From positions 1-34,496 of the forward strand of contig NW_019773915.1 in assembly GCF_001039355.2 (NCBI RefSeq): a stretch of DNA of 34,496 nucleotides. The letters are read 5' to 3'. This document shows, piece after piece, positions 1-11,600 of the stretch. A program made the translations under genes and the position numbers. Position 1 is the first letter of the stretch; every line of letters begins with the position of its first letter. Origin of the DNA: Lingula anatina. Taxonomy: Eukaryota; Brachiopoda; Lingulata; Lingulida; Lingulidae. Under the pieces are notes generated by a model. The model was not told the DNA's origin. It did not search any database and saw only the letters and a program-made list of their open reading frames with translations.

Positions 1-3000
1 CTGTTTCATGGACTCCATCAGACTCTTCAAGTCATGCTCCACGTAATCCATCACAATATAAATCTTGTCCATGTTACTTCCAACAACAATTTCCTACAAC
101 AAATATTTCACTATTACAGATCACCATTCAACATAACCAGATATTCAAGTTGGAGGGAAGGTATGGGTGTATGTGTGTGTGAGAGTTGTGGAGAAGTAGG
201 GTTCAGTAAATGTGGTGAGAGATACAGTGACTATTTTCGCGTGTTGTGCCTTCACTATGTCTCCTTAAACTGTACAAGAACAATGGTGTAGCGGACTTAC
301 CCTAACTGTGACTATGTTCATGTGTTGCGCCTTCAAAATGGTGTTAATCTCTCTTATCGAGGTAATGGGGAATCCTTCCTTTTCTTTCTCCATCTTTAAC
401 CTCTTCAGTGCTACAATTTCATCTGAAAAAAAAAAAAAAAACAATCTTATTATAGGTACTGCAATACATAGGGAACACATTATGGGGTACTCAGGAATTT
501 TGATCAATCTCCTACTTTTGAAGAATCTACCCTTGAATACCAAATTGTGTTTCAAACTCAAAAGAAAAAAAACGGATATGTTTTAAAATCCACTGTTTTC
601 TCTGTATGAAATTTCAGCAGCAGTTCCTATCATCGAGGAATCTATATTGCGTTACAAACTCAAAACACCCTGAATACGTTTTTAAATCCACTTTTTTCTT
701 CAATTAAACAAAATTTCCTCAATAAAGTTAAATTCAGCCTACCCTTTTTCTTATCCCTGGCCCTGTACACCACCCCATACGTGCCCTCCTCTATCCTGTT
801 TAGACAGTGGAATTCCTCCACACTTCGACAGCCTTGGATTGCGGGATAATAGGACGGGAGTTCCTTTTTGAGTTCCACGGGGGACTGGGGAGGGGTGTCG
901 TCAAGGACCCCCTCAGCATAAGCCGCCTCTGATGGCTCAGGGACTGACTCGGTCTCACTCTCCTCAGGAGAGGACTGATCATCGAATTTAGAGCGTACTT
1001 TTTCTGAAATGAACAAAGAGAGCAGACATATTTTATCAAAGAAATTAACTCAGATAGTGCTGAATTCCATCAAGGCAAAAAGTAAATTTTCTTTTTCAAA
1101 TCACACATTTGTTTTTATTTACTTATTAACATTTCAAATTTCATACTTCCGTTTAAAAATTGTGAAACACATACTGCATTTGACAATGCTGATAGAAAAT
1201 TACACAAGAAAGGTGACAAACCGAAAAATGAATTAGTATTCAAATGAATTTGCAAAAATTAACTGATATTCAAATAATTAAGTAAGTATATTTTCTTAAA
1301 TTTGACCAACATTTCATCAAATACTGCAACCAGAGAAAAATTCTATTCCAGTTATTGAAAATAATGTTGGATATGCACACCTGGCTTAGGTTTCTGTTCC
1401 TCCTCCTCCTCCTCTGCTGAGTCACTGTCTTCAGATTCTCCACTGCTGCTACTACCAGACTCGGACTCCGACTCACCGCTCCCGCTCTCCTCTGCGACTT
1501 GTTGCTCCTCTGCCTCGCTTTCACTTTGCTCTGTGGCCTCTTTTTCAGACTCCTCGCTGGATTCTGGGGACTGCCTGTCGTTTGTCACTTCTTGTGTTTC
1601 CATTGCCTCCTCAGCGTGCTCAGGGGTGACCTCTGGGGGCAGGATTGGGGACGGTCGTTTTTCTGGAATGTGAAGCCAACTTTGTAATTTTTTACCCTTA
1701 ATCTTTTAACATACAGAAAACAAATTAGATTTAGAAGCAGTTACGTGTCTTTAAAAATCATCTAAGGCATAAGTTGATAATCTAAATTCATAGATGGTTC
1801 TTAATTGAACGAAATTCTACATAAGGTGTTAAGGTACCCTACAGTGTGCTGCTATACATTTTAAGGTATTTACATATATAGTATATGAAATACTGTTTCT
1901 AAAGTCTATGTAATTTGTAATAAACCTTGTAACCCCAAACAACTTTAAACATAAATTATTGCCATATTTTTTAAAGTTCACAACTGGCCTGTTTTTCAAT
2001 AAGGGTAACTCTGTAAGGTAAATTTTAACACATTAAGGTGAGGCTCTACACCTAAAAATTGGGATTTTTGGACCTAGCTGAGACACCTCAAAATGTTTAC
2101 CAAATGTCTGGGTATAATGAAAAATATTAAAATTAACAATTTTAAAAGCTCATTATCATATGCAAATTAGGTTAATTATGCAAATTAGGCTAATTATTTA
2201 TTTTAAGTCGTTTTCTGCAAAAATAAAAAAACAGAATTAAAAAGGTATTATGGTTTTTGAGATATAATGATTTTAATTTTTCCCCAAAAATACGCATAAT
2301 TAGCCTAATTTGCATATTTTAAAATTGTTAATTTTAATATTTTTCATCATACCCAGACATTTGGTAAACATTTTGAGGTGTCTCAGCTAGGTCCAAAAAT
2401 CCCAATTTTTAGGTGTAGAGTCTCACATTAAGGGTGTTGCAAGAGCTAAGGCACACTTCAGTATACCCACCCTCTTCCCTCGTGTTCCCGCGCTGGTTAC
2501 TACCCCGCGTGCGACTGTCCTCTCTGTCCTGTCTGTCTGTGTGTCTGCTGCGACTGCGGTCAGGGCGTGATTTGTCTGACCTCCTCTCTTCTCGTCTGCG
2601 CTCACTTGAATCTGAAATAAATTGACAGGGTACTTACAATTCTTTTCATTAAGGTGTTGAATGAAACATGGAGCTGAGTGCAATAAGCTGGGAGAGAACG
2701 CTTTATCCAAATTCCCTACATACTTTAATCTGAATGAGATAATGCAAAATACAAATACCACTTCTTTTTTCCTAAGTTGTCTTCTGTTTGATTAAAAATT
2801 TCTGGAAATTTTGATAAAAATCATGGTGCCACTGACTGAGGTCAGAAACACAAAGCTTTATATATATATATAAAAAAAGTCACCTTCGCCTGCTTTTCTT
2901 GACCGTGGCTCCCCCTTTCTGTGCCTGCGTTCTAGATCTCGCTCTCTCTCCCTGGCCATCCTCTCCTTCATGTCACGTTCACGTCGCTTTTCTCGCTCCA

Positions 3001-4524
3001 TGTTTTCTAACCTCTCCCTGGAGTTGTAAGAGTAAATTGAATTTTTGATTCTTTAAACTTTTAATTAATAAGTCTAAAAACTTTTTGGTGAAATGCCCTA
3101 TCATTGGAGAGAAAAGTTTGAGAGCCAAAGTAAGTTTATCCAATGTCAAATGATAATGTTGAGTTAATTAAAGAACTAATTAAATACGAACATATATCAG
3201 CTTAAAACAATCTCACCATTTGTCAAAACAGACTTTATCATCATATAGAATTGTGAACAACAGTCCCTGCTGTATTTGATAAATATAAATAATTAATAGA
3301 TAAGTTAATTATTTATATTTGATAAATATAAATAATCAACTTATCTATTAAAAGTTTTTTCCAAAAGTTAATTCCTAATTATGTATTATCAAACACTGAC
3401 TGACCTTTCCCGCTTAGACTCCTCCCTCCTGATATTTTCCTCTTTGATCCTCATGCGTTCCCTCTCTCTCTGGTCCAGGCCTTTCTCCTGTCTCTGCTCC
3501 CTTCCTCTCTCAACTCGTTCCTTCTCTCCCTCCCTGCCTCTCTCTCCGCGCTCTTTCTCTCCCTCTCTGCCTCTCTTTCCTTGAAGAAACACAAAATTAA
3601 TTTTGTTTTACCAAAAGATTAAAACATGGGAACGAAAAAAAAAAAAAATTATATACAAAAAATAAATGACAAAGTAAAACAAACTGCAAAAATTATAAGT
3701 AAATTAATATGATAAAAAAATCAAATATTTCCGTTATCAAAGGGAAATTTCTTTTGAGGTCTCATTAAGAGAAACAGAGTGGAAACTGTTCTAGCTCTAA
3801 TGTAATGTAGTCTGCCTCTGTCTTCTCTTTGCCTGTGTACATTTATGTGTACTTACTGTAGTCGTTGCCTGTTTCTGTCATCTCTTTATGTTTATGTTTA
3901 CTTACTGTAGTCCTTGCCCCTGTCTCTGTCTTCTCTGTGTTTACGTTTATGTTTGTGTTTTTCTTTCTTGCCTGCCTGAGACTGTGGAGGTTTAATGTCA
4001 AGAGATTCCTGTTCCTCATGTCTGAAAAGTAATGGAAAATGCTTCAGTATTTTACATTACCTTCTCTTTTAAAATTGTTATCACTTGGGTATTTGAAATA
4101 CATGTTGCTACATCTGTCTTTCTTTTCTTTTTTTTCTTTATCTCACTCACTCTCCTTTACTTGTCCTTTAGTCATTCTTCTTACCCTCATTCCTGAAAGC
4201 TTTTTTCTCTCTTTTCCTATTTCTCTCTCTCTCACACACACACACGCGCACTCACATTCCCCCCTCAATCTCTAATATTCTCTGCCCTTCTTCAACCATC
4301 ACTTACTCCCCACTTATTATTTTTCACTCCGTACCTCTCCTCCTTCTCTACACTTCCCTCCTTCCTTGTATCTTCCCTGTCGCTGCCAGCAGAGGCTGAG
4401 GAATGCTGGGAAATGGCAGACTCCTCATCCTGTATCACCACACGCCTGTTAGGACTGTTGTCTGGGGACGCTGACAACTCTCCTTGCTCCTGCTCTGAGT
4501 CAGACATTTTATGTCAGAGAACCC
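1..4524 (-). CDS. CDK11: CDK11 (PITSLRE) family cyclin-dependent kinase, 5' part, runs off left edge
   Basis: Nuclear Ser/Thr kinase that, with cyclin L, acts in transcription and pre-mRNA splicing (family knowledge). Coding exons in transcript order: 4507-4335, 4021-3906, 3579-3405, 3017-2884, 2611-2471, 1662-1381, 1003-743, 422-301 and 93-1. Their phases match at every junction and give 499 codons. Residues 1-250 are a charged Arg/Glu/Lys/Ser-rich tail, followed by an acidic Ser/Glu block in the sixth exon, both typical of CDK11. Residues about 398-427 hold the entry to the kinase domain (GCRSVEEF) and the glycine loop ([11 protein letters not shown]). The catalytic Lys is 434 in VALKRL. 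The signature helix at 446-452 reads PITSIRE instead of PITSLRE. The hinge segment [15 protein letters not shown] lies in the last visible exon. HRD, DFG and the C-lobe are beyond position 1. The start ATG (4505-4507) follows an in-frame stop in the 5' UTR. A 3' splice site just upstream (exon starts about 4524) implies a non-coding first exon. Confidence 0.95.
2032..2432. mobile_element. MITE with long terminal inverted repeats and 6-bp target duplication, in a CDK11 intron
   Basis: The element spans 2038-2426 (389 bp). It starts GTGAGGCTCTACACC and its other end, reverse-complemented, starts GTGAGACTCTACACC. The arms stay near-identical for well over 100 bp, through the segments around 2090-2150 and 2315-2375, so it is almost a perfect palindrome with a short AT-rich centre. 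Direct repeats ATTAAG flank it at 2032-2037 and 2427-2432. It has no coding capacity. The superfamily is not determined: a TTAA core inside the flank is compatible with piggyBac-type targets, but the 6-bp repeat could also reflect another family. Confidence 0.85.
3293..3351. repeat. AT-rich hairpin, 28-bp arms, 3-nt loop
   Basis: The left arm (3293-3320) and right arm (3324-3351) are reverse complements with a single mismatch and are separated by GAT. Part of the same sequence (GATAAATATAAATAATTAAT) also occurs directly upstream from 3278. It sits in the CDK11 intron between the exons at 3405-3579 and 2884-3017. Confidence 0.85.
3848..3925 (-). repeat. Partial tandem copy of the 3' end of CDK11 coding exon 2 with its donor site
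   Basis: On the minus strand exon 2 ends GACTAC-A followed by GTAAGT (donor 3900-3905). About 50 bp downstream, in the intron, the same arrangement recurs: a short stretch similar to the exon end, then GACTACA and GTAAGT at about 3853. Reading from the exon through the first donor meets a stop at once (AGT AAG TAA). The second donor is therefore not a usable in-frame alternative unless part of the sequence is skipped. It is probably a local duplication of the exon end. Confidence 0.55.
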
Positions 4525-4867
4525 CTGAAAGCATAATTACTTCATCAATGGCAGGTCCAACTACTAGTAAATGGGGTAACGAGGAAAAGGGGTGCGGGTT
4601 GGGGGGCAGTTGCCACGCTTTTGGCTTACAAGCTGTGGGTAAGATCTTGTACCCCTCTTCCTTCCTGGGTGCTTTATGAGATGTGGATAATAACCTCAAG
4701 AGTTTGAGACAATGGGTGGAATGATACGAAAAATATTTTCACGTAAGGCCGAAAACTGAGGCAAGAAGAGTTAGAGAGGGTACAGCTATACCCCACTCCT
4801 TAGCTTTTAAAGTATCCCCCCCCCCAAATAAGGTATAACAAAAGCATACATATTTGGACTTGATATT

Positions 4868-5150
4868 ACTCACCCGTTGTAATAACCCCAACAAAAGCAC
4901 TACAACAGTTCCTCTTTCAACAAGAAGCCGGTCGGTATTAGTTTCTCGAGTGTTCAACGATCCACCTGTAAGTTACATGTATGCCTGGGTACCTCCAAAA
5001 CCCAAGGGTACGAGTCTTTTTCTCAAAATATATAGATGTCGTCATACACGACTTGGCAGTATTGTATGGATCATTTCCACCAACTTAACAACAGGTGCGT
5101 GTTCCAGTCGTTGCAATATGGCCGCCTCCACTGGCGTGAAAAAGTGGATA
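4868..5150 (-). promoter_or_regulatory. Inferred non-coding first exon and core promoter of CDK11
   Basis: On the minus strand a strong donor (CGG followed by GTGAGT, 4868-4873) lies upstream of the acceptor at about 4525, so a non-coding exon probably ends at 4874. Further upstream (about 5110-5125) the minus strand reads GGCGGCCATATTG, which fits the YY1 consensus GCCATnTT often found downstream of the start site in housekeeping promoters. The region is more GC-rich than the surrounding DNA. The transcription start itself is not visible, and this entry is inference. Confidence 0.4.
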
Positions 5151-6240
5151 GATGGCGCTGTTCATAATGAGGAGCGCGGTATTTCTACCTCTTATAATCA
5201 CTCACGTTAGTGATTTCTACATAGTGAAATCTATGTATGGAATAAATGAAACTGAAAAATATAGACTATTTCCATTATTTGAATGTCTTTTTTTCGGATA
5301 AAAAGCTCCATTTCGTGTTAGCAAAGAAGTATGATTTTAGCCAGCACTATTTTTAGCCTTGATTTTCGGGTTTGTGATTGTGAGGTTTATAAACACAATC
5401 GGGAGGCAGAGCACAGTCGTCTGATCAGAAGCGTGGCCTGATTCTGGGGATTTCACAAATTAAATTTACAAACGAAAGGATGTAGCTTAATAATAATAAT
5501 AATTATTATTATCATTATTACATTATTTGTTGCTATTGGTCACGGATGCTAAAAAGTCCTATGAGCCGACCTTAATTATGGCTCGAAGAGGATAAAAAAA
5601 AAAAAATAATAATAATGCTTTTTTGGAACTAATACAACACATTAATTTGTTAAATATATTAAATTAAATTAAATTCCACTTGATTAAAGTGTTTAAATGA
5701 GATAATATAATAGGGGCCTATTTGGTAGGGTCTACATTGATGATGTTTGAAATGCATTTTGAGTCCTATTTAAGAACCATACAATATATAAGTCCATTAT
5801 TTTTCTTTGTTCAGTGTCCATGGTATGAAAATCTGTTGATAGTCCTTGGTTTATAGACATTATAGGCCTACTTTTGAGGTCGGCCTAGAGTATAAGACTC
5901 CTTTAAAACTCTGATTTGATTTGTGATCTTAAAAACATTTTTTTTTGCATGCAGATGTGGCAATGTTTAAATTTTTAAGTGTTTCAGCATACTGAAAATC
6001 AGGATATGTGAATAGGCCTACACATCTTCGTTTCTTAACTGTTTCAATTTTGTTACAATGTTAACGTTGCCTGGGTGCCAAATGTGGCAGACGTAGCCTA
6101 CATGAATTTATATATATCAGTAATGTTAATAATTTATTTCTTAAAACCCGCTACATTTGCGACTCAGCTAGCGCTGTTTACATGTAAACTATAAAACCAA
6201 GATTAATTATAAAAAGTAATACAAAATTATCAAAGGCTAA
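5151..6240. other. Intergenic, AT-rich, no gene recognised
   Basis: Spacer upstream of CDK11. It holds short runs of AAT/ATT around 5490-5525 and 5595-5615, a (TTAAA)-like run near 5655, and several copies of the octamer TAGGCCTA or close variants. No ORF in it resembles a known protein and no exon-like pattern was seen on either strand. Confidence 0.6.
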
Positions 6241-6244
6241 AAAG

Positions 6245-6790
6245 ACATAAACTAATCGAAATATTCTTTAAATAAAGGTGTCTTAAAATTTCTTTTAAAC
6301 GGTGAGAAGAGTCTTTATTAGCAACTTTTGATTTGTTACTAAAATTGAACCATGAAATTGTCTTTTTTGTATCTTTTTTAACATTGGTTGAATTTGACAA
6401 CTGGATCTAAAAGTTCTAGTAGGCATATAACTATATTGCTAGTTGTACCATATTCAAATAGTCACCCTTTAAAAATGTTCAAGTCACCAGCATTATTTTT
6501 AACTATCCTTCTAGATATATGCATAGAAGTCTCTACTTTATGATATATATGTAACAAATGTATCGGTACCGGTTCGCGAGAAACTGGCGTAATGCGATCA
6601 GGCTTGTGAGTTCTACAGAGACTTGCAGCTGGATTTTGAATAAATAGGATTTTTCCCTTTTGATAGTTAGGTATTCCAAAATCCCTTCTCTTTTTAAAAA
6701 TACTGGCGTTTTTCTTCATGTTTCATAAATTTGTCGAAAAGTGATGTGGGGTCCTTTTTATTCTTTATTGTATTCCATCTATTTGTTTCT
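6245..6790 (-). pseudogene. Decayed non-LTR retrotransposon (LINE), C-terminal reverse-transcriptase tail
   Basis: The minus strand encodes, in one open frame (6719-6462), a segment matching the thumb/C-terminal signature of CR1/L2-like LINE reverse transcriptases: an IPNYQ motif, then IQNPAASL (compare the usual IQNAAARL), then a DRITPVSRE segment (compare DHITPVLRELHWLP). Further downstream, after frame breaks and stops (about 6300-6250), comes SPFKRNFKTPLFKEYF, which resembles the usual LINE ending in which a Lys-rich helix precedes the stop. The order is that of a LINE 3' end. Several stops and frameshifts show it is dead, and the upstream RT core and endonuclease are absent. The exact clade cannot be assigned by eye. 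Confidence 0.7.
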
Positions 6791-7508
6791 GTTACTAATA
6801 AGAAACTGTAGTTATAGAGGTAGCCAAAGGCATACATAGTGTCAGGAACCACAGTATAGAAAAAGTGTAATTAGCACTTTTAAAATTTTCATACATGATG
6901 TAGTATTTTTTAAATCAGAGGAAACCATTGTGTGATAAAATTCATATATGGGAAGCCATGTTGTATAAGTAGCTTCAGATAATACTTCACACCTTGCAGT
7001 TCAAATTTTAATGTCCTTTGTTTCGAAGCCAGTAATCTCTTAGAGCTTGTTTACAGGGAGATGTTGGGGGTGCCCACCATGAGGAGGTGTACTTGTGTCT
7101 GAAGTAACCAATCAGTTTTTAAGTTATGTGATTGACAATTTAATTGATAAAGTTTAGCATAAAAACCTGTGAACTTAAAGCTGGAGAGGAGAACAGAGGT
7201 AGAGAAGAAGAGGGCAATTGGAAAGAGAAAAGTGGAGAGAGGCCATGCTTGTAGACCTACCATGCAACTTTTAGTGTAGCAAAATATATTCTGTTGAAGT
7301 TACAACATGGAGTCGTTTCATTCTTTTCCGTGTGCAGAATTTAAGACATGGAACCTGGGAATCTCTGTAGCAGTATTACAGAAAGCGTTATCCAAAGATA
7401 TGAGCCCATGGTACCCAAACCCCTGGGGTTATCTTATAAATGTAATGTGGGGTCCCGAGATGGTCTTAAAGGGGGGGGAGGTCCCCACAATAGGCTACAC
7501 TTGAGGCG
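6791..7508. other. Intergenic, no gene recognised
   Basis: Short ORFs exist on both strands here (for example around 7051-7263 minus and 7307-7533 plus). They lack domain resemblance and splice context, and their codon use looks random. No structured repeat was seen apart from a run of G at 7470-7478. Confidence 0.5.
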
Positions 7509-8391
7509 AACAATGGCGGGCATTCTAAAATGAAATATAAAAGAAAATGCCCCGGAAGCAAACACCCAGACACCATTGCATATAATGAAATTGAAGTCGA
7601 TTATTCATCATATGTATTATTTACCTGTGCAATAATCTCCAAAGTCCAATTATTTGTATATTTGTAAGTAGTTCTTGCAAAGGCTGATAAATTAAGGCAT
7701 CATTTCAACAGGTAAATTTGCCTTCATTTCACTATACAAGAAGTTGGTGACTAATGAAATATTTCGCACTCCTGTTAAATAAAACGGCCACGTAGAAAAT
7801 GTGGAATTAGGAAACAATGACGTAAAGAGGGTCGCCATATTGTTTCCGACAAGCAATAAGTAAGCTCTACTGAGATAAACAGAGAGGAGCGATGTTTATT
7901 TTATCTAATAAAATTGTATTTTTGTAAAATGCAGAAAACTATCGTTACATATTTAAGACAAACAGTGGCGGGCATTCTAAAATGAAATATAAAAGATCAT
8001 GCCCCGGAAGCAAAACACCCAGACGTCATTTCATATAATGTTAGGTCATAAATCGATTATTCATTGTCATTGGTATTATTTACAATTAATTTGTATTTGC
8101 ATATTTAAAGTAGTTCTTGCAAAGGCTGATAAATTAAGGCATCATTTAACAGGTAAGTTTGCCTTCAATTCACTACACAAGAAGTTGGTGAGTAATGAAA
8201 TATTTCGCTCTCCTGTTAAATAAAACGGCCACGTAGAAAATGTGGAATTGGGAAACAAGGACGTAAAGAGGGTCGCCATATTGTTTCCGAAAAGCAATAA
8301 GTAAGCTTTACTGAGATAAACAGAGAGGAGCGATGTTTATTTTATCTAATAAATTTGTATTTTTGTAAAATGCAGAAAACTATCGTTACAT
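7509..8391. repeat. Direct tandem duplication of about 440 bp upstream of the receptor-protease gene
   Basis: Copy 1 spans about 7509-7951 and copy 2 about 7960-8391. Both begin with a GTGGCGGGCATTCTAAAATG-like block. Both also contain CTCCTGTTAAATAAAACGGC, GTCGCCATATTGTTTCCGA and an identical tail ending in CTATCGTTACAT. They differ by scattered substitutions and by an indel around 7620-7640 versus 8080, so this is a real, somewhat aged duplication. Each copy holds a YY1-like GCCATATT. Each also has a potential splice donor: ACAG followed by GTAAAT in copy 1 and by the perfect GTAAGT in copy 2. The 3' splice site that opens the receptor's first coding exon lies at 8640. The duplication may therefore carry the promoter or non-coding first exon, which is inference. 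Confidence 0.85.
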
Positions 8392-8624
8392 TTTTCAAAG
8401 AACACAAGCGGATACGTAGTAAAAACCCATTCAGTGCGTCAGTCAACTCGTCATTAAAACCAAAGAGAAAGAAAATAGGCGGCAAAGAACCAGGGCAGTA
8501 CACTTGAGTGACTATATACTTTCATACAGATACTGTGTAGCAGGGGGTGCGGGTACATGTATATTCTGAATCTACAGCGGCAAGTCTGCATGTTGACTAA
8601 ATTAATATTAATTCAATTTTCTTT

Positions 8625-8645
8625 TACCTTCTACTTCAGGTAGCC
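8625..8645 (+). promoter_or_regulatory. 3' splice site and start context of the receptor-protease gene
   Basis: A pyrimidine-rich tract ending CTTCTACTTCAG is followed five bases later by the ATG at 8646 (GTAGCCATGT). This favours 8646 as the first codon in a second, mostly coding exon. The following hydrophobic residues make a convincing signal peptide, which supports this start. Confidence 0.6.
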
Positions 8646-11600
8646 ATGTTTAAAGACCCCTTGTTCCCAGTGTGTTTCGTCGCACTGTCATTGTTACAAA
8701 TGTCAATGATGGATGGAGCAAATCTCAACCTGTGCCGCTTCAACTCGACTGATTATGTGGTTACCTTGCACTCAACAGGAGAAGTGGTTTGTTGCAGGGA
8801 ACGTACATGTCCACCTGGTGCGTATACTTTGTACAAGATTGTCCCAACCAGGCAGTAATGCTTTTTAGCAAATCCATTTTATAACATAATATACCGGCGA
8901 GCAAAGTGCCGTTTGCGAGTGTACGCACAATATATAATAAACGGTATCCCTGCATCTAGAGTGATTTTTCAAAATAGGTCATTTTTTTGTTGTGTATGAA
9001 AAGGCTTTAAGGTGATTAAACTGAGGTAGATAAACTGATTTTATTTTGCTGAGCAAATATTGACAAATGTACGTGGGACAACAGACATGAACTCGCACTT
9101 AAAATAAATGTGTCGGCATGACCTCTTTTCACAAGTCTACAATCCGTACGCTGGAGGGTGGGTGGGAGGCTAATGCCCTCTGTACGTTTTGAAAAATAGT
9201 AAAAATTAAGGTCCAAATTGCTGTCAAAGCTCACCATTTTAAGCTTTTCAACCTCTACGCTCTAAAAGAAGGGGGGTCTTAAAAAGACTACGCTTTGTAG
9301 ATTTGCGGAAAAAAAATGATAAGAAAATAGATGACCTCTAAACCTCTTATCCGTTCACTTTTTACAGGACATTATGCTGAACCATGTAGCCCTGACAACC
9401 CCGAGACCAGTATATGTCATCTCTGTTCCCCAGGGACATTTCAACCCAGACCCAACCTGCTTGGTACCAAATGCATCCAAAAGTAGGTTTTACCTTTCAT
9501 CAGCTGTTGGCTGAACTGCAGAGTATGAAATAAAACACAGTGGGGTATGCAGGTAGTGCAAAGATGTGTCTCCAAGTTAAAACGTCTATAAAGATTTAGG
9601 CTTTTACAGTATTGCTCTGGTTTGTAACAGTTACATTTACCCTCAGACAGGGGTCTTTGCCCAATTTGTTATAACTTGAGAGACCCCTGGTGGACGGTTA
9701 CTGCACCTCAGCAACTTAAAGGCCTAAACCTGTTACAAAGTTGAATGAAAACCTTTTGTTCAATTTTGTAACAACTTGAGAGGCCCCTGATGAAGGGGAA
9801 ACGGTTGTGGGGTCTGATCACAAGCTTTGGGGCAGCCGTGCAAAGGGATTTTTACTTTTACTAATTGTATTATTATTTGTTAATTGGTTAACAACCATTA
9901 TTTTTGCACGTACGATACAAAGATTGAAAACAGAAGTTTTCATACAAGTGTACATTACCGGTACAACGAAACTGAGGGTCCGTGTAAGAGAACCCCGCCC
10001 CCCCCCCCCTACATCTAGGTATAATGGTTAGGGTTAGCCCGACCTAAGTGGGTCAAATCTAGGATGAAGCTTACCTGTACAAGAAAATGGGAAGCGGATT
10101 CTCTATCACGGAGGATTCTCTGACATGTTACCGGCGTGACAGGAATGGTAGTCCGCTAGGAATCCTAGTCTGTTCCCCATCACTTTGTACAGGTGACATA
10201 CGTCTCATATACTAACCCCAACATGTTCTAATCATATGGGATCCCGGACTTCCATTCCTAAGGCTTCCATTCCTGCAACACCCCGAATTAATATAAATTT
10301 TAACTTGATAGTTTAGATGTGATGTGCCAAGAATTATCTCATATTTAGCATTGAATAATTTCAGTTCCACTATCCTAATTTTAGAATATCATGCGATGGC
10401 TCATGTACAAAATATAAGCATCAAGGGACTTCGACAGAGGACGCAGAGTGCGAGTGTAAGCAAGGATGCTATTGGGATGAAGACTCTTCTTCTTGTAAAA
10501 AGAATAAACTGTGCCCGCCAGGGTATGAAATTGATGATCAAGGTAAGAAGTGACGTGGCCTTGGTCAGGGTAATAACTCTTTTATCTTTCTGTTGGGGTG
10601 ATGTGTGTGTGTGTGTGTGTGTGTGGGGTAAAAGTCAAAGCACGGTCTATTCTTCCCAACATTTAAAATCTGCATAGCTTGTAAAATTAACCAAGGTAAA
10701 ATGTATATTTAATGTTACAAGAAGTTACTAGAAATGCGTGTAATGTCGCTTCGACCATGATGAAAATTGCCTATCTTTCCCAAATATGTATACATATATG
10801 AATTACGAAAGCTGCTTAAAATAAGGTGCAACGTTTGGTTTATATACGGGAGGACGAAATGGTTGCCACCATTCCACAAAACAAACCCGGCTGATTACTC
10901 GCCGACCCGAAAAAATGTATAATACCTTAAATTGCACCAAGTTATCAAACATGTTTTTTGTACCAGAGTTTGCTAGTTCATTAACCATAAAGCTGTGATA
11001 TTGAAATTATCATCAAATGTGTCTGTTTGTTTCACATTGCATATGTGTAAGGCGGGTGCACGGAATGCAATCATGGGACTTTCTCCGACACAAACGACAA
11101 TTTGGAAAAATGTCGTCCTCACACCAAGTAAGTAAATATCCGACGGGCTTCTGTTATTTGTGCCTCGAAATGTTGTTCTGGCTGACAACCTTACATAATG
11201 GTCCTGACTCAATCCATAGAGAGACATGAGTTTTAGAAGATATAGGAAATTCACCTTTCTACTACATGTACCCGATTTATCAGCATGCCTTTGCCATTTC
11301 CAGTAGTGGCAGAAGTAAGGTGATAGTAGAGTGGTGGCTTTTATTTCTTTGGGCTTATTCCCAATGGAATTATTGTTCTACGTAGATTGCTTCAGGTCTG
11401 CGGGGAATCTCATTGAATGCAATCAGCATAACTGAATGACTTGTCCTCTCCCGGGTTGAGTAAAATAGGGCCTACAGAAAAATTGCTGGTGATTACACGA
11501 GTACATTGGAAACAAGAGTGAGCGCGTAAACCTGATTGCAACTATAGGCCTACAGTTTCAGTGGGACTTAACGGTTGTCTGATTTCGAAAAAATTATACT

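Noticed and set aside
3389-3592. Arg/Glu/Gly repeat-like ORF as simple low-complexity sequence
   Set aside because: Initially looked like a GA-rich simple repeat, but its acceptor, donor and phase fit CDK11 and its charged composition matches the family's N-terminal tail. It is kept as exon 3.
4854-5210. Plus-strand ORF of 118 codons opposite the CDK11 5' region
   Set aside because: No domain resemblance. It overlaps the inferred CDK11 first exon and promoter on the other strand.
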